From the NCBI GenBank assembly GCA_050084515.1, contig CM114272.1:59396001-59460000 (forward strand): a stretch of 64,000 nt of DNA, read 5' to 3'. Below, one piece after another: positions 46,478 to 58,289 of the stretch. The notes below the pieces were generated by a model that saw only the letters and a program-made list of their open reading frames with translations, ran no database searches and was not told the origin of the DNA. This DNA is from Blasia pusilla. Its lineage: Eukaryota; Marchantiophyta; Marchantiopsida; Blasiales. Numbering within the stretch: position 1 is the first letter of the stretch; every line of letters begins with the position of its first letter. The position numbers were made by a program, and so were the translations under genes.

Positions 46478-47875
46478 GGTGCACGTTGGGTCAGTTCTTC
46501 CTCCTTGACAGTCTAATCTACTCCTGTGCACAACAGATCCATCGAAGCTTCGATGGAATGCCTAAACCCAACTCTCCAAGCGTTGCGTGATGAAGCGCCG
46601 TGACCTTTGAGCGGATGGGCTTGCCAAAATCAAACCCTCGAAGCGTCGGGTGCTGGATCGTTGTTACCTTCCAGCGAAGGGGTCAATGTAACCAACTTTG
46701 GTAGCGTATAGATAACCTCAGCTGCTTGGAGGAAGAGCACATGAAGTTGCAAAATGAAAAAGGGAAATGAGCAAGATCTCAGCCTTTTATACTTTTTGAG
46801 CCGTTGAGCTAAGCGTTGGGTTGTTGGAAGCGTCATACTGACGGCGACGTCGGCTGTTATGGAACTTTGCACGTGGGAACCGGGGAAATCCATCGGAGAC
46901 CGACGGATTGCACACTTTCCTCTTCTTGGGGTAACAAGGCGAGGTACTCACGCAACCCGTCGGAGACCGACGGGTTGCACGCTTCCCTTGTCTTGGGGTA
47001 ACAAGGCGAGGTACCCGCGTAACCCATTGGAGACCGACGTGTTGCACGCTTCACTCATCTTGGGGTAACAAGGCAAGCTACCCGCGCAACCCGTTGGAGA
47101 CCGACGGGTTGCATGCTTCCCTTGTCTTGGGGTAACATTGTTAGGTACCCGGGAAACCCATCGGAGATCGACGGGTTGCTCGCTTTCCTCATCTTGGGGT
47201 AACAAGGCGAGGTACCTAGGCAACCCATTTTAGATTGATGGGTTGCACGCTTCCCTCGTCCTTGGGTAACAAGGTGATAAAGAATCATCCCAAGGCAACC
47301 TGTTGACCTCCGACGGGTTACAAGGTCTACCATGGGTTGGACACTTCCCACCATATGGCAAAACTGCCCTCACGGTTTGCAGGGTTCATTGGACAAGAGA
47401 AATCGATGTGAGATCCCCCGCAACTTGGTTACCTCCAAAAGGGAAAGCGAGGTGAGGTAGCTTTTCAACCTGTTGCAGTCCCCAATGGGTTGCCATAGGA
47501 AATCCATGCAAGGTCTCGTGGATCCTGACCCCAATCAGATAGGTCACACAGGCAAGGGCTACTGACTAACAACGGCGTTTAACCCAACGGACTCCGACGG
47601 GTTGCAAGTTGCACTCAAAAGATTATACTCGTGGCTTTCCAACCCACGTGTCTGAGTCCCAAAATTTGCAACCCGTCGGACTTCGACATGTTGTAACAGG
47701 ATTGAATCTATTCTGTCAAACAATCTTACCTACCAAACAACATCTTGTCAATCATATTCTGGCAGGAGAATAACGGTCTCTATTCACTATAAATTAAGCA
47801 TTCTCATTCTCATTCCCATTCTTATTCTTATTCTTATTCTTATTCTCAATCTCCACCTGGTGGAATCACCTGGGA
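46478..47875. promoter_or_regulatory. Divergent promoter region of element II
   Basis: Separates the cargo start (46477, minus) from the transposase start (47876, plus). A TATA-like box GTATAAAAG is read on the minus strand at 46784-46792, about 310 bp before the cargo ATG. On the plus strand CTATAAATTA at 47787-47796 lies about 80 bp before the transposase ATG. Between the two boxes nearly everything is palindrome cluster P7. A short (TCTTAT)-like run at 47815-47845 precedes the transposase ATG. Confidence 0.55.
46885..47700. repeat. Palindrome cluster P7, including a 67-bp tandem array
   Basis: From 46925 to about 47280 a unit containing GGGGTAACAAGGCGAGGTAC plus one palindrome repeats; GGGGTAACA starts at 46928, 46995, 47062, 47129 and 47196, and a diverged GGGTAAC at 47264, a steady 67 bp. 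A perfect palindrome is at 46952-46978 (centre GAGAC). Looser copies continue near 47295, 47465, 47580 and 47670. Confidence 0.93.
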
Positions 47876-50800
47876 ATGGGCAATTATGTAAAACTCACTT
47901 GTGGCAATCATCTAGCGGCCCTTCCTCAATCAAAAATAATTCGACCGCAAGCTCGTAAGTCTTACATACCGGTGGAGGAAAATTTCCTCTCAGTGCGATT
48001 TCTTCTCCAAATTGGAACAATCTTTGTTTCCAAGGATGTTAGGATGGATGGTATGGAGGATGTTGTAGGTGAGACAGTCCAGCCTGTGATAGTAGACTGT
48101 AAAGTATGGAATCTCCTACCTCTCAAAAATGGTCAATAGAGAGTTTATGGCTTGCCTCTGAATTCCTCTATTTCCCAAGTAAACGGTCCGGAATTTCCTA
48201 GTGCACCGAGCTCTACGTTTGCCACTCCCAGCTCAGTAGATCCGTCATCGACTCCAACTTTATACGTTTGTAACAATATTGTACTTTCTGAAGACATTCC
48301 GGATGTTGTCAACCTCAGTGGATCTGTCAAACACCAACCGGGCCTTGTGTCTCCCTACTCGTTCCTCTTGCGAGTATCAGGCAATAGTTTGTTGTCCTCT
48401 CTGCCCTTTAAAATATTCAAGCATATTCTTGTTGACGAGCTTCCGCCCACGTACGATGGTAATTGCATTTTTGAGTTGCCTCCACTTGCTGGTCCTGCTC
48501 AAAAGAAAGATGGAGGACGCTTGAAGGATATGGACAGAAAGTCTGATTGTCATCGATGGTGCAGGCTTCAATGGACTAGTGCTTCAATTCCAGATGGTCC
48601 TTGGATTGTTTCTCGCCGCCAATACGTTGGAGCCCTAGAGTGTAGAAGTTTAGTCTGCCCGTATCTAGAGCGCAATGGGCGAGTCAATACGCTGCAATTC
48701 CCCCCAAAGAATGCAAAACTCCATATGAGGTCGGTGGGACCATACCGCTGGGAGGCCATCGATGTCCTCATTGTCAGGCATCCCCTTTTTGCGTTGGAGC
48801 TTGTCTTGCATACATATTTTTCATCGTGCACGACTTCAATTCTATGTGCGAGTACATCAGGCTGGCAGTTCATGTTGGCTTCCACATTCATCTTGTTACC
48901 GGTGCAATTCAGAGACACATCAAGGAGGATGTGGCAAAGAAAGTGGCTGAGGTATATAGAAACTCTCCGAGATCAAAGCTCGGAGTGATCAAGTTAACAA
49001 CAACATTACAAATTTGTGAACAACTCCTTGGAATCCTTGGGCAGGGCGAGATCACGGTTGCTAAGGAGAAACAACTCTGGGAAAATCTCGCATTTCTCGC
49101 TGATCTTGAATACTTCCAGAACTTGCTGCGTCAAGTACGGGTACTTGATGGAAAGACTACCGAATTGGATGCCATTTCCAAAATCAAGGCCAACTCCAGA
49201 TTTCCCTTTATTAATAGATGGCACTTCATGGGCCAAGGAGGCGAAGGATCCAAGGCTTATGTCTTTAAAATGTCCACTATAGGGCCATCAAGTGGCCTCG
49301 ATCCTATAGATCGAATGAGGGAAGGGGAAGATCTCTTCGGCAGTTGGGTAAGCTTTGATATTTGCTACAAAGTGTTGAATGGATGGTTGACCATGGGTGC
49401 TCACATTTACGACCATGTGGAGAAGGGACTCAAAACTATATTTGTCTGTGAGGTAAAAGCACAAGACGTTGGCAGTTTGAAGATGTGTTGGTTACTCTTA
49501 TTGGAGGTGGTGGAGGAAAACAAAGGCCGCCTCCCGAAATTTATGGATTCATGGCGGACAATGCACAACCTGGATGGATTGCTATCAGGGAAGTGTTCTG
49601 GGGTGGAGAGGTTCAACCAGAGAGGGAAAGGTCGGATGCTTTCCATTGGCAATAGTTTGTGATCCGGTACACCAAATCTTGCATCAAGGAGAATAAGAGA
49701 TAAGAGCATGTCACTCTACTCCAATGCTGCAAGGACAGCAAAACCTTGAAACAGGCCATGGAGTGCCAAGAAGAACTTCATGGGTGGTGGAGGAAGCATG
49801 CAATTGAGGGGAAGTACAAAGAGTTGTGCTCTTGGCTTAGTTGGTGGACTGTACAAATGAGACAATGGGGAAACTTCATACGGCAGGTGAGTTTAGTATT
49901 TCTTCCTTTCAAGCTCATGCTGAGAACTGCTTGAAAAGTTACAGCTGAAGTTGAGAAGCGTGGGCACTAAAGGGATTTTAAACAACAAAAACCAAGCAAT
50001 CCTTCACAGGTGACGAGTTGCCTGAGTGTGCAACCCGTCGGAAACCGACAGGTTGCATCAAGAATGTTTGTGCAACCTGTCGAGTTCTGACAGGTTGCAT
50101 GAGTGGCACATGCGTCGACGGAGCGCAACACGATGCATGAGGAATGTTTATGCAACCCGTCGGAACAAGACTGCTTGCATGAGTGTGCAACTTGTCGAAT
50201 CCCGACGGGTTGCAAGTTGCATGTATACAAGGCGTGCAAATAGTTCGACCCGGATGGGTTGCAAGCCGCAAGGCTACGAGTTAACTCGATGCGCAACCCG
50301 TCGGATTCCGACAAGTTGGGTCTGTCTGCAACCTGTCAGATTCTGACTAGATGCATCTGTCTTCGACTCCCCGCATTCACACAGGTTGTGGCTGTCTCCA
50401 AGTCCTCGCATCCAGACACGTTGCATCAGTGCAAGTTAACTAGAACTCGTCAAATTCCAATAGTTGCAAAGCTTTGTGTGTGGACACTTCTTGCAAGCCA
50501 ACGGAATCCGACAGGTTGCACAAGGATTTTCGAGACCGGACCGACTTGCTTCTCACAACTTGTCCGATTTCGACGGGTTGCAGTAGCAAGTTCTTTGGTG
50601 CTAGGTTGCAATAAAAGGTTCGTGGGACATTCTAGGGATGTCTAAGACTTGCAACCCGTTTCAAGTCGGAGGCTGAAAAATCCATTTGTGACCCGTCGGA
50701 TTCCACTTGGATCTTCCAGCTCGGAGTGGCCAAAGTTACTTGCAACCCGTCTGAATCCGACGGGTTGCACTAGGTGGTTCCTGGGTGTTGCAACATGTCC

Positions 50801-52415
50801 GAAACCGATGAATTGCACAATCATTCATCGGATGCCTCCGACTTGCAACCCGTCTGGTTCCGACAAGTTTTTTTTTTTCGCTCATGGAGGTATTTTCGTT
50901 CCCTTCTCACATTGTCGTTGCAGGGATTGAACATTCATGAAAATGCCCTCTGCCCCAACACAAGTGGAGCAAAAAGTGTTCATTCCTCTTGGAGGTCGTC
51001 ACAAGCATGCCAAAGAATTTCACTTGTGGAGGCATGCCAACAAGACCAGGCAAGAGCAATGCTTTAGTTTGTAGCATCCCATATCTTTCTCACAGATGGC
51101 ATAATGAAAGGAAAGGGGGCTTCGATTTACAAGCTCTATGTTAGGATGGCTGTGAGATCTAGTGATGAGAATCTCTATGTGGAAGCCTTCAATCAGTACG
51201 TAGCAAGAACTCCCCTCGAGCAAGATGTCCATATGGGTGGGGATATTCGTGGGCGTGTTTCAAGACGTCCCATACAGAGCAGTCCGAGCGAGACTCGTGG
51301 AGACCATATAAGTATCTTGACTTCAAGCAAGTGAAGAGGCAGCATCGAGGAACGAACCCAGTGATTGATTTGGATGAAGAAATTACTCTGCCCAAGGTAT
51401 TCAGAGACCCGGATTACTCCCAAATCCGAGTAGAAGTGACATCTCCAAAATCAGTAAATGTTTAATTTCAAAAGCCCTCAGTTGCTGGAAGTTCGCAACA
51501 TACGATCTCTGGGGTAGTTCAACAGTATGGGATTCTGATCATTGAGGTGGATTGCAACCTAAAAAGGTGGCATATATCTCAGAGCAACCTTGGATGTGGA
51601 CCCACTTGCAAGGCACGATTTGATGGCATTAGGAGAGCATGCAACACTTTCCTAAATAAGAACTGTACAAGGAATGGACGACCACTGCCTGGATTTTGGG
51701 GACTCAAAACCTTTGATTGTTTCATGAGGACCGGGGATAAATTAAAGTACTTCTTATGCCCAAATGAATCCTGCACTTTCCAAAAGTCTTATCCGACTGT
51801 CATTGGAGCTCTAGGGAATACCCCCACGATTTGGCCCATTGCCGCAGGTACGAATTGCACTGAGGACAAAGTGGACAATCTTACAAGTGCCAATTTCAGA
51901 CTCGTAGACGGAGGAAGTTTAGAGCATGTTTGCATTATTGAGACCTTTGAATTTCATATTCAACCCAAGATTGATGTCAACATGTACCCGGAGAAGGTGG
52001 ATGATCTCAATCCACTATTTCTATTTGAGTCTAGAAATGGGGTGAGGAGAAACAAAATGTATAGACCAACGGTGGAGAGAGCAAAGCGAATCGCATCAGC
52101 TGGGGAGGCCAACATGGAAATCATCGCCACAAGAGATGTTCAAAGTAGCAATGGAATAGGAAGGATGTATTGGGTGAGGAACAACACTATAAATTCAAGT
52201 GTCACAAGGGTGTATGTGGTGCACATCTGTTGCTTTCCCACATGTTCTGTGATGACTTAGTCCAAAGAGAGACAAGTGGGAAAAGGTATTTCCCTTGTAA
52301 GCACATGTACTATGTGTTGCTTGTAGTTTTAAGAGAGTTGGAGGTAGGAGTAGGAATCCACCAAGCGATTCCATCCCTCACAAAAGTGGGAAGTATTCTA
52401 AACAAACTACTTTGA
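47876..52415 (+). pseudogene. DDE transposase with SWIM-like zinc finger (element II)
   Basis: Exon 1 47876-49886, intron 49887-50923 (CGGCAG/GTGAGT to TTGCAG/G), exon 2 50924-52415. Exon 1: one TAG at 48137; a cysteine module YVGALECRSLVCPYLERNGR and, after a frameshift, HRCPHCQASPFCVGACLAYI (DNA-binding finger); helical AKKVAEVYRNSPRSKLGVIK; then SWVSFDICYKV (first Asp), TIFVCEVKAQD, and after another frameshift near 49540 GFMADNAQPGW (second Asp region) and WWTVQMRQWGNFIRQ. Exon 2: IDLDEEITLPKVFRDPDYSQ, FLCPNESCTF, DDLNPLFLFESRNGVRRNKM, then CHKGVCGAHL...FPCKHMYYVLLVVL, a SWIM-type C/C/CxH finger. This is Mutator-like transposase architecture. At least three frameshifts and two stops: inactive copy. 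Confidence 0.68.
49995..50870. repeat. Palindrome cluster P8 (transposase intron)
   Basis: About a dozen copies fill the 1037-bp intron: near 50029, 50070, 50150, 50186, 50292, 50322, 50487, 50557, 50690, 50741 (perfect but one base, 50741-50769), 50786 and 50842. The intron contains little else. Confidence 0.93.
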
Positions 52416-52589
52416 GGATGCAAAATGAGGTCTTAGATTGTACTTTCATTTGCGAGAACCTTCACTTTGAGCTTGAACTTTATTGAGCCAAGGGAAAATG
52501 ATAGATTTTTTCCAGAACTTGGATGGAAAAAGTGATTTATTCCACATTTATGATTCCAATGATTTTTCAGTTTTTTAAATTTTATGCAA

Positions 52590-52620
52590 ATTGCAACCCG
52601 TCGGATTCATATGGATTGCC
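52590..52620. repeat. Single palindrome near the right end of element II
   Basis: ATTGCAACCCGTCGGATTCA followed by a damaged second half. A counterpart exists in element I near 11020-11045. Confidence 0.7.
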
Positions 52621-52689
52621 AAAATGTGGAAGAGGAAAAAAATCTGTGGGAGTGCCTAAGCACTGAGAAGAAAAGTGCAAAAAAATTCA

Positions 52690-52829
52690 CACAAAAATTT
52701 TTCTCTCTTCAACCCAACGGAAACTCTCTTAAAATCACAGGAAACTCTCTTCAAAAAAAAGTATCTCTTTGGGTTGAAGGTAGTTTCCTCTCTCCTCTCT
52801 CCTCTCTTCCTCTCCTCTTACCGCTCCTC
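52690..52829. repeat. Right terminal inverted repeat region of element II
   Basis: CTCTTCAACCCAACGGAAAC, CTCTCTTCAAAAAAAAG, then a pyrimidine tract and TCTTACCGCTCCTC. Near-identical, reversed, to the left end of element I (10814-10935). Confidence 0.82.
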
Positions 52830-52838
52830 TTGTGCTAG
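52830..52838. repeat. Target-site duplication of element II, right copy (TTGTGCTAG)
   Basis: Identical to 39109-39117. Confidence 0.88.
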
Positions 52839-54382
<1,544 letters not shown>

Positions 54383-54770
54383 GTGTTGGACGGTGCTTGA
54401 GACTGGGATGGGTGTAGAGAGAGAAGCAAGTGAAGAAGGTACCATATGAGAGGAGGGAGACACTCTCATATAGTGTGAGTGTTGACCAAACAACGTGTTT
54501 GTGCGGAGCTTCCAAGTGTCAACCAAGAAAATCTTCACCACACAATCTACTTTACCTGATTGGGATCCCCATTAGACATTACTTGGGGATCCCAATCAAG
54601 TAAAGTAGATTGTGTGGTGAAGAGTTTCTTGGTTGACACTTGAAGCTCACAAACACGTTGTTTGCTCAAAGACTCACACTATATGAGAGTGTCTCCCTCC
54701 TCTCATATGGTACCTTCTTCACTTGCTCTCTCTCTACACCCATCCCAATCTCAAGCACTGCCCAACCAGT
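54383..54770. mobile_element. Fold-back element, two arms of about 190 bp
   Basis: Sequence from 54383 (GTGTTGGACGGTGCTTGAGA) to 54571 is the reverse complement of 54583-54770 with few differences (e.g. GGTACCATATGAGAGGAGGG near 54440 and its mirror near 54695); loop 54572-54582. CT microsatellites lie on both sides, in the same orientation. Confidence 0.88.
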
Positions 54771-54810
54771 ATGCTTGGGTCTATGGTCGCAAGGCACTAC
54801 TTAATGAGTA

Positions 54811-54939
<129 letters not shown>

Positions 54940-55640
54940 AGGCTTTGCCTTCTCTCTTGAGAACTCCCATATCAGCATTCTTCTGCACCATCCTCATTTG
55001 CTCGAGATTCCTCAATTGCGCTCATGACAGAAATTAAGACGTCATATCATGAGATATCACAAGATATGATGAAGCCAGTCGCAACTATCAATTAATGACT
55101 ATTTGTAGTCTGGGTGAGTTTAATCAAACAACTCGTGCCCGAACTACTGATCAGATATCTGTTGTAATTGCATCTGCTGCTGCTAATTAATATTTTTGTT
55201 GCTGCTATTGCTACTGCAGATGTTGTTGTTCAAGGTTACACGCGGACTTGTATGTGCGCGCCGGGATACCCGCAAACGCGTCCGCAATGCCTGCCCTTGG
55301 GCCCGCAAGCCCCTCCCCCCCCTCGCCCGCATCCGGGCTCCGTCGCGGGATGTAGCCTACGTGCCCCCCGCATATGTTGATCTTACAACATATAAGGATG
55401 AGAAGTAGAATGCTGTAGAGTTGGCTCTCCTAAAAAGATTCTGTATAGAGTTAATTAGTGGTTAACATCTTTTCAAGGGACATAGTACTTCTCTGGGGTT
55501 GACATTGACCGTTCCATGTGCAATAACTTTGATTTCTGATAAGAATGTAGTAATAGGACATGACCTGAGCAATATTGTGGGAACCAATTTACATGGAATC
55601 ATGTAACATTGTAAAATAAACGGAACCCATGGCTTTAGGG
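54940..55640. other. No convincing gene
   Basis: Includes a GC-rich patch at 55230-55380 with overlapping proline- and arginine-rich ORFs and no motif. Confidence 0.35.
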
Positions 55641-55645
55641 AAAAA

Positions 55646-56440
55646 ATGTACTATTTCATGAAGGTGTATAAGAAATCATCTCTATTAGGATCTAGAAAAT
55701 CGATGATGCGAGAGGAGTTGTTTGCTAGTATTTTACCTTGCGATGTTGTTCGTATGATGGGAAGGTTGATTGAGGATCCATTGCGTGCCATTTTTCCATA
55801 TTGGAATGGTGAACACCTCGAAAATTGATTGCGATCATGCCATAACTTGAAGAACAGCGGAAGTAATCTAGGAGAGTTGGAAAAGATGAGATGTCTTGCA
55901 ATAGCATCAAATATCGTCCAACTTGTGGTTGCCCTTCTTGGAACCATGGAGATTGTCCACAAGCGTGGGGTTTTTCATACCGATCTCCATGCTAGAAACA
56001 TGTTCATCCATTTTGGATCCAACTCTAGCCTATACATTGATGTTGAAGATTGGGGGAATGCCATGTGGATTGATGAAGTCTTAGAGTCTCCTCATAGATG
56101 GTGGCAGCATGAACACAAAAATCATGTTGGGCATATAGCACCGGAGTTGACAACAAGGCCTCAGAATCTTTCTTTTAGCAAGGCCACTCAAATCTATGCC
56201 TAAGGAATAATTGTGAAGAATTTTAACTATGTAACATACAACCTCTCTGTCGGGAATGCCGAAGCAAACTTGAGATTTACTTATTTGGAAAGGATTTGAA
56301 AGCGGGCATTAGCTCCGAATCCCTCTGATTGCAAAAACTTAGAGTCTCTTATTACATATATCAGAGCAAATGCGAAAGTATTGGGTGTAGACAATGTAGA
56401 TTTGGGATTAAGGCCAATAACAGTGGTAGTATGATTGTAA
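55646..56440 (+). pseudogene. Protein-kinase-like C-lobe, broken
   Basis: The plus strand reads through one TGA (55826) and one TAA (56201) in one frame. Visible motifs: VHKRGVFHTDLHARNMFI at about 55950-56005 corresponds to the catalytic loop (HxDxxxxN, here HTDLHARN); YIDVEDWGNA corresponds to the DFG region, as DWG; GHIAPEL corresponds to APE; SKATQIYA then GIIVKNFNY corresponds to the SDxYxLG helix. The ATP-binding N-lobe with GxGxxG and the VAIK lysine is not recognisable upstream. The altered DFG and the stops make it inactive. It may be a fragment captured by a mobile element; unidentified ORFs follow on the same strand. Confidence 0.55.
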
Positions 56441-56573
56441 ATCCGTTTGAGGATTGGATATTTTTCATAACAAATGAAAGACTTGGTTGAAATGAGTGTG
56501 TTACTATCTAATTTTATAAATGATGAATCTTGATTGATGTGCGGATGTATCGTGTGTCATCGTATCACTATTA

Positions 56574-57077
56574 TTGGAATCATTTCTAAATCACCTTTCT
56601 TTTTGTATTTTGGTAAAATACGAAATGGAGTTGCCACCTCATGAAGACCATAGTCCTCACAACAATCAAGACGATGGAAGAGGGGAAGAATCCCTAGATA
56701 CACCGACACCACATATCCCTCCCAAGGTGAACAAGAAGATGGTTTTGCAATTCGTCACAGAAGATGAATTGAAGGCGCACATGGATAACACCATTGATCC
56801 ACAAGTTTTGAAAGGAGAGTTCAAGAAGTCACGGCTAAAGTGGCCGAAGCGTGCGATTGGAGAATTTTCAAGGAAAGTGGAAGAGGATGACTGGACAAAG
56901 AATTGGGCTTTATTCAATGGCGTCCAAAAGTACGAAGATCTCCCCAAGAGAAAGATGAAGTTAGTGAGCAAGGTATTTGTTTTGCTCAAAGTTGCGGAGT
57001 TGATGAAGGATATGGAGGTCCAGTATGGAAATGTGGATGAGGGGTCTTCGAGAAGAGATAAGAGACCAAGAAAATAA
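56574..57077 (+). CDS. Unidentified basic/acidic protein
   Basis: A 167-codon ORF; the likely start is the inner ATG at about 56622 (MELPPHEDHSPHNNQDDGRG). Middle: QFVTEDELKAHMDNTIDPQV, SRLKWPKRAIGEFSRKVEED, KRKMKLVSKVFVLLKVAELM; lysine/arginine-rich end. Probably soluble and nucleic-acid or protein binding by composition only. An overlapping ORF (57025-57369) continues in another frame, and 36 bp of its end (GAGCTTGTTATTAGCATCCA...) recur at 57494-57530 as a direct repeat. Same strand as the kinase remnant; a shared element is possible. Family unknown. Confidence 0.4.
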   Translation: MESFLNHLSFCILVKYEMELPPHEDHSPHNNQDDGRGEESLDTPTPHIPPKVNKKMVLQFVTEDELKAHMDNTIDPQVLKGEFKKSRLKWPKRAIGEFSRKVEEDDWTKNWALFNGVQKYEDLPKRKMKLVSKVFVLLKVAELMKDMEVQYGNVDEGSSRRDKRPRK

Positions 57078-57764
57078 GACAGTAGAACCCCACGACAACA
57101 ATTTAAACGAGCAAGAGTGGAAGCTTCATCAATCACCACGAGCGTCGTCGCGCCATTATCAGCAAGGTGGATTGTCAAGGAGCCTTAGAGCCATACTATC
57201 TTCCTTGGATGGTCAAAGAAGAAATAGTCATGCTGAAGAATATATACAAGACGAGAGTGGAGATGAAGGGCGAGTACAGATGGGGGCGGAGGATAGACAA
57301 GATGGTTTGAATGACCTCTATGTAGAGCTTGTTATTAGCATCCATATTATCTTCAAAAGGTTGAAATAACTGCTCGATAGGTTAAAATAAGATCATATAA
57401 ACCGCCTTCACGAGACAACCCTCAAGTCGGGTTATCTCCGAGGTGAGTTCTCCCACGTTACCTCTTGCTCTCCATCGCAACAATTCATCCAAGAGCTTAT
57501 TATTGGCATCCATATTGTCTTCAAAAGGCCATGCTACTATCTCACAAGTGTCCAACTTGTAGACAAGATTGGTCAAGAAGACTCTATCACCTTTTTGGCA
57601 TATCTTTTCGCACTCCTGATGGCAATGCACCATCCACTTATCGCAAATGAACCCAAGATCAAGAAAATTTCACTTTCAATTTGGGACATCATAGCCCCCG
57701 ATCAAATTATAACCCCGAAGTCAACATACATAGTCTGGTTCAAGCATAAATCTCTCGCCAACGT

Positions 57765-58286
57765 ATGATTGATCGGGCAATGCGAGGGTGGTTGGTGCGC
57801 TTCATTGACATGTACGATCGAGGAGAGCTCATCCATGGAACAACCATTGATCTCCAAAATCGAGAGGAGGAAAACTTCTTCTTTGCTCGACAACTTGTGC
57901 TAAACCATCATCAAAATCCATTGATGGATGAGCTTGTTTTGAGGAGACTCAAATTGATCTTGCCACCTTTCTTATGGAAAAATATTCCTCAAAGGACTAA
58001 AGGTGGATATCCTCGAACATACAATTACCCTCGTCGAATGCAAGAACTCTTTGGATTCTTCGAGAGAGAGTGGGAGATGTTTCTGACACAGTCAACACAA
58101 GAAATTGATGATGGTGAAGCTGATGTTGAGTTGGAAAGGACTATGCCTCGTGGAGGTGGCCTTGTCAAATTTTTGTCATATTTTTGCTCTTGTATTGGCA
58201 CGGATATAGAGGACGAGGTAGGAGAGAGGATCACGAGAGTCTATTTTAAGGACCCTCAAATGGAGAGCAAGGTTGCACCTAGATAA
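57765..58286 (+). CDS. Unidentified 173-residue protein
   Basis: Complete ORF MIDRAMRGWLVRFIDMYDRG to a TAG, uninterrupted in a stop-rich area. Features: EELI-like N-terminal helices, REEENFFFARQLVLNHHQNP, PPFLWKNIPQRTKGGYPRTY, MQELFGFFEREWEMFLTQST, a hydrophobic LVKFLSYFCSCIG near residue 145. No known domain recognised. Minus-strand ORFs at 57633-57382 and 57893-57702 overlap its upstream region and are also fairly coding-like, so the strand of the region before 57765 is uncertain. Confidence 0.38.
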   Translation: MIDRAMRGWLVRFIDMYDRGELIHGTTIDLQNREEENFFFARQLVLNHHQNPLMDELVLRRLKLILPPFLWKNIPQRTKGGYPRTYNYPRRMQELFGFFEREWEMFLTQSTQEIDDGEADVELERTMPRGGGLVKFLSYFCSCIGTDIEDEVGERITRVYFKDPQMESKVAPR

Positions 58287-58289
58287 CCA

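Larger units (their letters stand above)
39118..52829 (+). mobile_element. Element II: Mutator-like element with methyltransferase-like cargo, 13.7 kb
   Basis: Bounded by a perfect 9-bp direct repeat. Left end AGGGGGTTGGTATTCTGG then GTAAGAGAGGAGAGGAAG; right end read inward GAGGAGCGGTAAGAGG then AGAGGAAGAGAGG. The inverted repeats are purine tracts, alike apart from an extra TTGGTATTCTGG block on the left, as in element I. Interior: terminal palindrome zone, cargo gene on minus (46477-40848), palindrome-rich divergent promoter region (46.5-47.87 kb), DDE transposase gene on plus (47876-52415). Mutator-like elements characteristically have DDE transposase plus SWIM finger and 9-bp duplications, which fits. 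Both genes carry stops and frameshifts, so this copy is probably not autonomous now. Confidence 0.82.

Noticed and set aside
46925-47280. CRISPR-like array: short palindromic repeats at regular 67-bp spacing
   Set aside because: The sequence between the palindromes is itself repeated (GGGGTAACAAGGCGAGGTAC in every unit), so there are no unique spacers; there are no cas genes and the DNA is eukaryotic. It is a tandem repeat containing a palindrome.
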